Positions 35,157 to 43,400 of a DNA stretch of 64,000 nt are shown here, piece after piece. The stretch lies in NCBI RefSeq assembly GCF_900101265.1, contig NZ_FMZS01000015.1, positions 62,001 through 126,000 on the forward strand, read 5' to 3'. The notes under the pieces were generated by a model. That model had not been told where the DNA came from. It ran no database searches and saw only the letters and a list, made by a program, of their open reading frames with translations. The position numbers were made by a program, and so were the translations under genes. Source of the DNA: Massilia sp. PDC64. Lineage in GTDB: Bacteria; Pseudomonadota; Gammaproteobacteria; Burkholderiales; Burkholderiaceae_D. The stretch's first letter is position 1, and the number at the start of each line of letters is the position of its first letter.

Positions 35157-37456
35157 CGCGCCGGGTGCAGCAGCACGGGAATCGACTTCGACGTCGGCGT
35201 GCCCGCGCCCACGGCCACGCTGTCCAGCGGCACGAGCGGATTCGTCTCGGGATAGTAGGCGCCCACGCAGCCCCGGGGGATGTCGTACTCGACGAGCAGG
35301 AAGCCGTCCGCGCGGCGCTCCACGCCGTCGTCCCACACGCTCGTGATGTCGACCCGGTCGCCCGCCTTCAGGCCCAGCATGGCGAGGTCGTCGCGGTGGA
35401 TGAATACGACGCGGCGCATGCCGAACACGCCGCGGTAGCGGTCGTCCAGGCCGTAGACGGTCGTGTTGTACTGGTCGTGCGAGCGGGTCGTCATCATGGT
35501 CAGCAGACGCTCGCCGTAGATAGCGCGCGCGCGATGGATCGCGGTGTCGCGGTCGATCGCGTTGACGACGAACTGGGCCCGCTCGCTCGGCGTCGCCCAC
35601 GCCCGCTCGCGCGACGCCACGCGCAGGTGGAAGCCGCCCGGCTTTGCGACGCGCGCGTTGTAGTCGTAGAAGTCGTCGAACACTTTTTCGATGTCGTCGC
35701 GGATCAGCGCATAGTTCGCGGCGCGCGCGAGCCAGTCCACCTTGCTGCTCCCCAGCGTGGCGTGGGCCATGCGCGCGACGATGGCGATTTCGGACAGCAG
35801 GTTGGGCGACGCGGGACGGTTGATGCCGTACGAAATGTGCACCATGCTCATCGAGTCTTCCACCGTCACGCCCTGCGCCACGCCGTCCTGCATGTCGATC
35901 TCCGTGCGGCCCAGCGTGGGCAGGATCAGCGCATCGCGGCCGTGCACGAGGTGGCTGCGGTTCAGTTTCGTCGACACCTGCACCGTCAGCGCGCACTGGC
36001 GCAGGCCGGCCCACGTGAGCGGGGTGTCGGGCGTGGCGGCTGCGAAGTTGCCGCCCAGGCCGATGAACACGTTCACGCGGCCGTCCGCCATGCCGCGGAT
36101 CGTGGCCACGACGTCGAGCCCGTGGTGGCGCGGCGGAGGAAAATCGAATACCTGGCCCAGGCGGTCGAGGAAGGCCGGCGTGGGGCGTTCCTCGATGCCG
36201 ACCGTGCGGTCGCCCTGCACGTTGGAGTGCCCGCGCACGGGGCACAGGCCGGCGCCGCGGCGGCCGATCTGGCCGCGCATCATCATCAGGTTGGACAGCA
36301 TCTGCACGGCCGCCACCGACTGCTTGTGCTGGGTCAGGCCCATGCCCCAGCACGCGATCACGCGGTCGGCGCTCGCGTACAGCCGGGCCAGGCGTTCGAT
36401 GTCGGCGCGCGGCACGCCCGATTCCTCCAGCAGCATGCCCCAGTCCTCCGCGCGCAGGTCGGCCGCGAATGCGGGAAAGCCGGTCGTGTGGGCATCGATG
36501 AACGCCGTGTCGAGCACGCGCGGGGCGCCGCCGGCGAGGGCGTCGTCGTCCAATTCCAGCACGCGTTTGGCCACGGCCTTGATGAGGGCGAGGTCGCCGG
36601 CCAGGCGCGGGCGCACGAACATGGAGCTGATCGGCGTGCTCGCATTGGTGAGCATCTCGGCCGGGCTTTGCGGATCCTGGAAGCGTTCCAGGCCGCGTTC
36701 CTTCAGCGGATTGATCGACACGATGGCGGCGCCCCGTTTCGCGCATTCGCGCAAGAGGCCCATCATGCGCGGGTGGTTCGTCGCCGGGTTCTGGCCGAAG
36801 ATCAGGATGGCGTCGGCCTCGTCGAAATCGTCCAGCGTGACGGTGCCCTTGCCGATGCCGACCGTGCCGGGCAGGCCGCGGCTCGTCGCCTCGTGGCACA
36901 TGTTGGAACAGTCGGGGAAGTTGTTGGTGCCGACCATGCGCGCGAACAGCTGGTACAGGAACGCGGCCTCGTTGCTGGCGCGGCCGGACGTGTAGAACGC
37001 GGCGCGGTCCGGGTCGTCCAGCGCGTTCAGGTGGCGTGCGACCAGGGCGAACGCGTCGTCCCACGCGATGGGCACGTATTTGTCGGTGGCGCGGTCGTAC
37101 ACCATCGGGTCCGTCAGGCGGCCGTGCTGTTCCAGTTCGTAGTCGCTCTGGTTCATCAGTTCCGTGACCGTGTGGCGCGCGAAGAACTCGGGTTTCACGC
37201 GTTTGGACGTCGCTTCCGCCGCCACGGCCTTGACGCCGTTCTCGCAGAATTCGAACGTGGACGCATGGGCGCGGTCGGGCCACGCGCAGCCGGGGCAATC
37301 GAAGCCGTCCGGCTGGTTCTGCGCGAGCAGCGTCCCGATGCTGTTCCTGCCCACGCGCTCGCGGACCAGGTTCAGCGCCACGTATTTCAGCGCGCCCCAG
37401 CCGCCGGCGGCGTTGTGGTACGGGGCGATGCGCCCTCCGGTGTCGTTGTCGGCCAT
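35153..37456 (-). CDS. YdeP/FdhF-like molybdopterin oxidoreductase
   Basis: 767 residues of the molybdopterin (bis-MGD) oxidoreductase family, formate-dehydrogenase-H-like: DCPGCAWPD with Cys54 and Cys57, ELEQHGRLTDPMVYD, FYTSGRASNEAAFLYQ, FPDCSNMCHEATS, NPATNHPRMMG and, near the C-terminus, TTRSHDQYNTTVYG. Only part of the usual N-terminal [4Fe-4S] Cys set is present, as in E. coli YdeP. YdeP has been linked to acid resistance, but its substrate is unknown. Start at 37456 has AAGGAG eight bases upstream. It diverges from a MocR regulator across a repeat operator, and converges on the acetyltransferase. Confidence 0.9.
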   Translation of the reverse strand: MADNDTGGRIAPYHNAAGGWGALKYVALNLVRERVGRNSIGTLLAQNQPDGFDCPGCAWPDRAHASTFEFCENGVKAVAAEATSKRVKPEFFARHTVTELMNQSDYELEQHGRLTDPMVYDRATDKYVPIAWDDAFALVARHLNALDDPDRAAFYTSGRASNEAAFLYQLFARMVGTNNFPDCSNMCHEATSRGLPGTVGIGKGTVTLDDFDEADAILIFGQNPATNHPRMMGLLRECAKRGAAIVSINPLKERGLERFQDPQSPAEMLTNASTPISSMFVRPRLAGDLALIKAVAKRVLELDDDALAGGAPRVLDTAFIDAHTTGFPAFAADLRAEDWGMLLEESGVPRADIERLARLYASADRVIACWGMGLTQHKQSVAAVQMLSNLMMMRGQIGRRGAGLCPVRGHSNVQGDRTVGIEERPTPAFLDRLGQVFDFPPPRHHGLDVVATIRGMADGRVNVFIGLGGNFAAATPDTPLTWAGLRQCALTVQVSTKLNRSHLVHGRDALILPTLGRTEIDMQDGVAQGVTVEDSMSMVHISYGINRPASPNLLSEIAIVARMAHATLGSSKVDWLARAANYALIRDDIEKVFDDFYDYNARVAKPGGFHLRVASRERAWATPSERAQFVVNAIDRDTAIHRARAIYGERLLTMMTTRSHDQYNTTVYGLDDRYRGVFGMRRVVFIHRDDLAMLGLKAGDRVDITSVWDDGVERRADGFLLVEYDIPRGCVGAYYPETNPLVPLDSVAVGAGTPTSKSIPVLLHPAR

Positions 37457-37513
37457 GCCTGCATCTCCTTGTGCGATGGCGACAGTGTCGTGGATGAGCC
37501 GTCCGCTGTGCAG

Positions 37514-37570
37514 ATACAATTGGGCAGTTGACAAAGGAGTACAGTTGGCCCCTCCCTGCTGCAACTGTAC
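37514..37570. promoter_or_regulatory. MocR-type operator: direct plus inverted repeats
   Basis: ATACAATTG (37514-37522) is repeated as GTACAGTTG (37539-37547), 25 bp on, and mirrored as CAACTGTAC (37562-37570). MocR/GabR regulators bind direct repeats of this kind, often with an inverted copy near their own promoter. The last arm ends nine bases before the TATACT box of the MocR gene. Confidence 0.55.
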
Positions 37571-37578
37571 CGCTGCGC

Positions 37579-37584
37579 TATACT
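37579..37584 (+). promoter_or_regulatory. -10 box of the MocR gene, close to its start codon
   Basis: TATACT lies seven bases before the ATG at 37592. A start site about seven bases after it falls on or next to the ATG, so the message may be leaderless. Confidence 0.5.
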
Positions 37585-37591
37585 CGTCCGC

Positions 37592-39013
37592 ATGAAGCTC
37601 TACGAGTCCCTTGCCGCCGAACTCGAAGGCCAGGTCGCGCGCGGCGTGCTGCTGGAAGGGGAGCGGCTGCCGTCCGTGCGCCAGGCCAGCCAGCGCCGCA
37701 AGCTGAGCATCAGCACGGTGTTGCGCGCGTACTCCCTGCTGGAGAGCAAGGGCGTCATCGAGAGCCGCCCGCAGTCCGGCTTCTTCGTGCGCGCCCGGCC
37801 GCGCGTGACGCCCCGGGTTTCGCCTGAATTTTCCGAGCCGGTGCCCGCCCTGAGCCTGTCGTCGGAAGTGGACGTGAGCCGCCTCGTGCTGTCGACCCTG
37901 CGCACGATCCGCACGCAGGGCGCGTTGCCGCTCGGTTCGCCGTACCCGGATCCCACCGTCTTCCCCGCCGCGCGCATCAGCCGGTACGCCAACGCGATCG
38001 CGCGCCGGCGCCACGTGAGCGTGATGGACGACCTGCCGCCGGGGAACCCGCAGCTGATCCGCCAGATCGCACGGCGCTATGGGGAACACGGGGTCGCCGT
38101 CGATCCGGCCGAAATCATCGTCACCGTGGGCGCCACCGAGGCGATCAACCTGTGCCTGCAGGCCGTCGCGAAGCCGGGCGACACGGTCGCCGTCGAGTCG
38201 CCGACGTTCTACGCCATGCTGCACGCGATCGAGCGCATGGGCATGCGTGCCCTCGAGGTGCCGACGGATGCGCGCACCGGCATCGACGTGGACGCGCTGC
38301 GCGCCATCCTCGCGAACCAGCCCGTGGCCGCCGTGATGGTCATGCCGAACTTCCAGAATCCCCTCGGCTTCCTCATGCCGGACGAGCGCAAGCGCGAACT
38401 CGTGGCGCTGCTCGCGGCGCACGGCGTCCCCGCCATCGAGAACTGCGTCTACGACGAGCTGTATTACGGCGACCGCCATCCGTGCCCCCTCAAGACGTGG
38501 GACACGCGCGGCCTCGTGCTGCACTGTGCGTCGTTCTCGAAGAGCCTGACGTCCAACTACCGTATCGGCTGGGCGCTGGCGGGACGCTATGCGGCGCAGG
38601 TGGAAAAGCTGAAATTCCTGAACACCTTGAGCACGCCGTCGCTGCCGCAGCTGGCCATCGCCGACTACCTGCAGAACGACGGCTTCGACCGCCACCTGCG
38701 CCAGGTGCGCAAGGGGTATGCGCAGCGCGCCCGCATGATGGCGGCCGCCGTGCTGCGCTTCTTCCCGGCCGGCACCCGCGTATCCGAACCGCAGGGCGGC
38801 TATGTGTTGTGGGTGGAGCTGCCGGGCGGCGTCGACGCGATGCGGCTGTATGCCCGCGCCCTCGAGCACGGGATCACGGTCGGTCCCGGCCACATGTTTT
38901 CCGCGCGCGGCAGCTGGACGCACTGCATCCGCCTCAACTACAGCTATCCGTGGACCCCGGCAACGGAAGACGCGCTGCGCACGCTGGGCCGGCTCGTCGC
39001 GGAACTCGCATGA
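37592..39013 (+). CDS. MocR-type regulator: GntR DNA-binding domain fused to PLP aminotransferase-like domain
   Basis: 473 residues. The first about 75 are a GntR winged helix (LPSVRQASQRRKLSISTVLRAY), the rest a class I aminotransferase fold with the PLP lysine at 317 (SFSKSLTSNYRIGW), NPLGFLMPDE and NCVYDEL for cofactor binding. Such proteins are regulators that sense PLP, PLP adducts or amino acids. No ribosome site is seen before the ATG at 37592, consistent with a leaderless message. It diverges from the YdeP-like molybdoenzyme, which it probably controls, and overlaps the next small gene by four bases. Confidence 0.92.
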   Translation: MKLYESLAAELEGQVARGVLLEGERLPSVRQASQRRKLSISTVLRAYSLLESKGVIESRPQSGFFVRARPRVTPRVSPEFSEPVPALSLSSEVDVSRLVLSTLRTIRTQGALPLGSPYPDPTVFPAARISRYANAIARRRHVSVMDDLPPGNPQLIRQIARRYGEHGVAVDPAEIIVTVGATEAINLCLQAVAKPGDTVAVESPTFYAMLHAIERMGMRALEVPTDARTGIDVDALRAILANQPVAAVMVMPNFQNPLGFLMPDERKRELVALLAAHGVPAIENCVYDELYYGDRHPCPLKTWDTRGLVLHCASFSKSLTSNYRIGWALAGRYAAQVEKLKFLNTLSTPSLPQLAIADYLQNDGFDRHLRQVRKGYAQRARMMAAAVLRFFPAGTRVSEPQGGYVLWVELPGGVDAMRLYARALEHGITVGPGHMFSARGSWTHCIRLNYSYPWTPATEDALRTLGRLVAELA

Positions 39014-39249
39014 ACGAGGACGATCTCGTCGCGGCCGTCGCGCTGCTGCTCAAGCTCGCGGAACTGGATGCGGAGCGCCCGTGCTCGCCCGCGCGCCTGG
39101 CGAAGCAGGCCGGCCTGCCGATGAGCGCCGTGCTGCGCGACCTGGCCGTGCTGGACGAGATGGGGCTCGTCGAACGGGACGCCGCCGCCGGCACCGTGCG
39201 GCCGAGCGCGGAAGGACGCGCCTGGTGCGCGCAGCTGGGCCAGGGCTGA
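39010..39249 (+). CDS. Small winged-helix DNA-binding-like protein
   Basis: 79 residues: AVALLLKLAELDAERPCSPA, then LAKQAGLPMSAVLRDLAVLD as a helix-turn-helix and EMGLVERDAAAGTVR as the wing, reminiscent of IclR/ArsR-type winged helices without an effector domain. It overlaps the MocR gene by four bases (ATGA), so the two are co-translated and may work together. No gene name is known to me. The nearest promoter downstream belongs to the B12 riboswitch unit. Confidence 0.7.
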   Translation: MNEDDLVAAVALLLKLAELDAERPCSPARLAKQAGLPMSAVLRDLAVLDEMGLVERDAAAGTVRPSAEGRAWCAQLGQG

Positions 39250-39273
39250 GTCCCAACTCTTGTCTGGATGGCA

Positions 39274-39279
39274 TATAAT
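39274..39279 (+). promoter_or_regulatory. -10 box of the B12-riboswitch operon
   Basis: A perfect TATAAT lies eight bases before the riboswitch P1 stem at 39287, which fits a transcription start near 39286. The -35 region is poor. Confidence 0.65.
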
Positions 39280-39286
39280 CCGCACC

Positions 39287-39488
39287 GTCTGGTGCCCGCG
39301 CGTGCGTTCGGCACGCGCAGTTAAACGGGAAACACATGGCGGACGGTTCCGTGTCTGCCAGGGTGTGCTGCCCCCGCAACGGTAAGCAAGCGCCGTCTTC
39401 GACGGCAGGCCGGTCCTCGAACCACTGTGCGCAGCCGCGCATGGGAAGGTGGACCGGTCCGCCTTGCCAGCCCGGATACCGGCCAGAC
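39287..39488 (+). promoter_or_regulatory. Cobalamin (B12) riboswitch
   Basis: P1 pairs GTCTGG (39287-39292) with CCAGAC (39483-39488). Within it are the conserved AAACGGGAAAC element, GCTGCCCCCGCAACGGTAAG (39368-39387) and the B12 box AGCCCGGATACCGGCC (39469-39484). It is 82 bp upstream of the ExbB-like gene. GACAGG (39486-39491), which overlaps the P1 3' strand, can instead pair with CCTGTC (39552-39557), so P1 and a downstream helix exclude each other. No U-run follows, so control is probably of translation; the operon should be shut off when B12 is plentiful. Confidence 0.95.
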
Positions 39489-39570
39489 AGGTGGCGGACC
39501 TTCGCGTAGGCCCGCCGTTCCAGTCGCGCCCACGGGGAAGTGGGCAGATTGCCTGTCACCGTCTTCAATC

Positions 39571-40152
39571 ATGCCTGATCCGTCCTTTGACGCCGCCGTG
39601 CGCGCCGTCGAATCCGTGCTGTACTCCGTTTCCTCCGTCCTGTACCTGCCCGTGCTCGTGGCCATCGCCGCGCTGCTGCTGTACATGCTGGCCTGCTTCG
39701 GCGCCTTCCTCGGCGAATGGCGCGAGCGCCGGCGCGGCACGCGCCAGCTCGTCGACGACGCCCGTGCCGCGATCGACACCTGCCTGCGCGAATCCGCCGC
39801 GCCGCTCGACGCCCACCTGGAACGCATCGTGCAAAGCGCCGAGGGCGCCGGCCTGCGCCGGCTGGACGCCGTGCGCTTCGTCGTGCGCGTCGGCCCCGCG
39901 CTGGGCCTGATGGGCACCCTGATCCCGATGGGCATCGCGCTCGCGGGCCTCGCCCATGGCGACCTGCCGCACATGGCGCAGGACATGACGACGGCGTTCA
40001 CCGCGACGGTCGTGGGCCTCGCGTGCAGCGTGCTCGCCTACGTGCTGGCGCTCGTGCGCGAGCACTGGCTGCGTGCCGACATGCTGGACGTGGCCTTCGC
40101 GGCCGAGCAAGCGCTGGCCGACGTGCCACCCGTGCACGCCCTGCGCGCGTGA
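39571..40152 (+). CDS. MotA/TolQ/ExbB-type proton channel protein in B12-regulated operon
   Basis: 193 residues with three membrane helices: SVLYLPVLVAIAALLLYML (about 20-40), VRVGPALGLMGTLIPMGIAL (about 108-130) and the helix after MTTAFTATVVGLACSVLAYV (about 140-165). GPALGLMGTLIPMG and TTAFTATVVGLA match the ExbB/TolQ channel core. It is the first gene behind the B12 riboswitch. ExbB/TolQ proteins use the proton gradient to drive an ExbD/TolR partner; here the DUF2149 protein eight bases downstream fills that place. No clear Shine-Dalgarno lies before the ATG, so the start is chosen by length and topology. Confidence 0.88.
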   Translation: MPDPSFDAAVRAVESVLYSVSSVLYLPVLVAIAALLLYMLACFGAFLGEWRERRRGTRQLVDDARAAIDTCLRESAAPLDAHLERIVQSAEGAGLRRLDAVRFVVRVGPALGLMGTLIPMGIALAGLAHGDLPHMAQDMTTAFTATVVGLACSVLAYVLALVREHWLRADMLDVAFAAEQALADVPPVHALRA

Positions 40153-40159
40153 GGCCCTC

Positions 40160-40492
40160 ATGCGCTATTTGAAACAACGCCGCGGCCAATACGTTGCGCA
40201 CGGCGAGGATCCGCTGGCCGGCGTCGCCAACCTGTTCGACGCCAGTATCGTGTTCATCGTCGCGATGATGCTCGCGCTGTTCTCGGCCTGGAACATGCTC
40301 GACTTGCTGGATCCATCCTCCGAGGTCACGATCGCCAAGAAGGGCGCGGACGGCAAGGTCGAGGTCATGACGAAGAAGGGCGCCGAGATCAAGGTCACGC
40401 GCGTGTCCGACAAGCCGCTGTCCGGCGCCGGCAAGCGCCTCGGCACCGCGTACCAGCTGCCGGACGGGAAGGTCGTGTATGTGCCCGAATAA
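40160..40492 (+). CDS. DUF2149 protein (ExbD-like partner)
   Basis: 110 residues: a cytoplasmic N-terminus (QRRGQYVAHGEDPLAGVANL), one membrane helix (FDASIVFIVAMMLALF, about 29-46) and a C-terminal periplasmic domain with KKGADGKVEVMTKKGAEIKV. DPxxGVANLFDxSxVFxV is the DUF2149 signature as I know it. The one-helix topology and gene order are those of ExbD/TolR, including an acidic residue (Asp at the helix start) that could serve the proton path. It overlaps the CobN-like gene by 14 bases, so the two are translationally coupled. Confidence 0.87.
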   Translation: MRYLKQRRGQYVAHGEDPLAGVANLFDASIVFIVAMMLALFSAWNMLDLLDPSSEVTIAKKGADGKVEVMTKKGAEIKVTRVSDKPLSGAGKRLGTAYQLPDGKVVYVPE

Positions 40493-43400
40493 GCTCTTGC
40501 GCTTCGTCTTCCTGCTGGCCGCGCTGATGCTGGGCCAGGCCGCGCACGCTGCCCCGCGCACGCTGGCGCTGCTGCTGGGCGACGTCGAATCGCGCCCGGC
40601 CGTGCTGGCCGTGCGCGCGCTCGAACGCGAGCTGGCCGCGGCCGACGTGGCCGTGCGCATCGTCCCCGCCAGCGGCATGACGCCGGCCGACCACGCGGCA
40701 CTGGCGGGCGCCGACGTCGCCGTCGTCAACGTCAAGGGCAGCCAGCTGCTGCAACTGGTCGCGCCCGACCTGGAGGCGCTGCGGCGCCGCGCGCGGCCCG
40801 TCTATGCCGTCGGCGCGCAGCCGGACGACGCCCAGCGCGACCAGGGCATCCGCGCGGACGCCGCGATTCTCGCGTTCCACCGGGAGGGCGGCATCGAGAA
40901 CATGGAAGGTTTGCTGCGGCGCGTGCTGGTCGCGGGCTTCGGCGCCCGCGTCGACGTGCCGCCCCTGCGCACGATGCCGGAGGCGGGCCTGTACGACGTC
41001 GACGCGCGTCGCGGCGCGGCGTCATTCGACGAGTACGTGGCCCACTACGCGCATCACCGGCCGGGCGCGCCGTGGATCGGCGTGATGTTCTACCGCGCGA
41101 GCCTCGTCGCGGGCCAGACCCTGCCGCTGGCAGCCATCGTGCATGCGCTGGAAGGCGCGGGCTATAACGTGCTGCCCGCGTACGGCTATCCGTACGACGT
41201 GCCGTTGAAACTGTTCCTCGATGCGGACGGCAAAAGTCGCATCGACCTGCTCGTGGCGCTCGGCATGAAGGTCGGCGGCACGGCGGCGACGGGCGCGCTG
41301 CTGGACCGCATCGGCGTCCCCGCCATCAACGCCATCACCCTGAGCCAGCACGGCGCGGCGCAATGGGAGGATTCGAGGGTCGGGCTGGACCTGATGGAGC
41401 GCACGTGGCAGATGGCGGGCGCCGAGGTCGCGGGCCTCGTGCAGCCGACCGTCGTGGCGAGCCGCGAAAAGGTCGTCGATGCCGCGACGGGACTCGCGTA
41501 CGTGGAAGAGCAGCCGATTGCGGAACGGGTGGCGCGCCTGCGCGCCCGCGCGGATGCCTGGCTCGCACTGCGGCGCACGCCCAACGCGGACAAGCACGTG
41601 GCCATCGTCTACTTCAATTATCCGCACGGCTCGGAGACGATCGGCGCCGCGTACCTGAACGTGCTGCCGGACAGCCTGTGGCAGATCACGGAGCGCCTGC
41701 GCGCCGTCGGCTACGCGAACGGCAACCGCTATCCCGCCACGCCGGCGGCGCTGCAGCGCGAGGTCCAGCAGTGGGGCAATTATCCCGGGAAGACGGGCGC
41801 GGACTACCTGGCCGGCCTCGCGCGGCTGGCGGCGAGCGGAGAGGCGCTGCTCGTCCCGCTGGCCGATTACCGGCGCTGGTACGACGCGTTGCCCGCGAAG
41901 CTGCGCGCGGCCGTCGAGGGCGCGTGGGGATCGCCGGAGAAATCGCCCGTGCTGTGGAAGGATGCGCACGGCGTGCCGCACTTCGTGTTCCCCGCGCGCC
42001 GCTACGGCAATCTGCTGCTCGCGCCGCAGCCGGGCCGCGCGTGGGAACAGAATCTCGCCAAGCTGCACAACGACGTGACGCTGCCGCCGGGCCACGAATA
42101 CATCGCGTTCTATCTCTGGCTGCAGCAGGGGTTCCACGCGAACGCCGTCGTCCACGTGGGCACGCACGGCACGCAGGAATGGCTGACGGGGAAGGAGGCG
42201 GGCCTGTCCGCCAGCGACCCGACGGAAGCGCTGATCGGCGCCATGCCGAACATCTATCCGTACGTGATGGACGACGTGGGCGAGGGCATCCAGGCCAAGC
42301 GGCGCGGCATGGCGACCATCGTCGACCACATGACGCCGCCGTTCGACGCGGCCGGACTGAATCCGGACCTGCGCGAACTGGGTGCGCTGCTGAACGACTA
42401 CCGCGTGGCGGAGCAGAAGAGCCCCATGCTCGTGAAGGCGCACCTGACGGCACTGAACGCACTGGCGAACAAGGCGGGCGTGCTGAAGGACATGGGCAAG
42501 ACGGCGCTGTCCACCGAGGCCGACATGGAAGCGCTGGAAGAATACCTCGACGACACGGGCAGCAAACTGACGCCGTTCGGCCTGCACACGTTCGGCGTGG
42601 CGCCCGCGCCCGACCTGCGTGCCGCCACGGCGCGCGCCGTCGTCAGCCTCGAACCGCACCTGGACGATGCCGGCAAGGCGGCCCGTACGGCGCAGCTGGA
42701 GCGGGACATCGAGGCGAGCGCCGCGGCGGAGCTGGCGCGCCTCGTCGACGCGCTCGATGGAAAATTCATTCCGACCGGCCCCAGCGCGGACCTCGTGCGC
42801 AATCCGGACGCGCTGCCGACGGGCCACAATTTCTTCGGCCTCGACCCGGCCCGCATCCCGAGCCGCGCCGTCTACGAACAGGGCCGCCAGCTGGCCACGA
42901 AGCTCGTCGAGGATTACCGGCGCCGCCACGGCGCGTATCCGGACAAGCTGACGATGAACCTGTGGGGCGTGGAGACGCAGCGCCACGAAGGTGTGATGGA
43001 AGCGCAGGCGATGGCCCTGATGGGCGTGCGGCCCACGTGGGACGAGCGCGGACGCGTGACCGGTGTCGAAGCGATCCCCCGGCGCGAGCTGGGACGCCCC
43101 CGCGTTGACGTGACCATGGTGTCGTCCGGCCTGTTCCGCGACCTGTTCGGCAACGTGCTGAAACTGCTCGACCAGGCTGCGCAGGCGGCCCGTGCGCAAC
43201 AGGATGACGAGGACCCGCACGGCAACGTCCTGGCCGCGCACGCCCAGGCGATGGCGGCGAAACTGAAGCAGGAGGGCGTGCCGGCGGAGGAAGCCGAACG
43301 GCTGGCCGGCGTGCGCATCTTCGGCCTGCCGTCCGGCGCGTACGGCACGAACATCGAAAAACTGCTGCCGCTGTCGAACGTGTGGCAGGACGAGCGCCAG

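Noticed and set aside
35153..38923. The molybdoenzyme frame stays open through the MocR gene.
   Set aside because: The start at 37456 has AAGGAG and fits YdeP; the upstream part is antisense of MocR.
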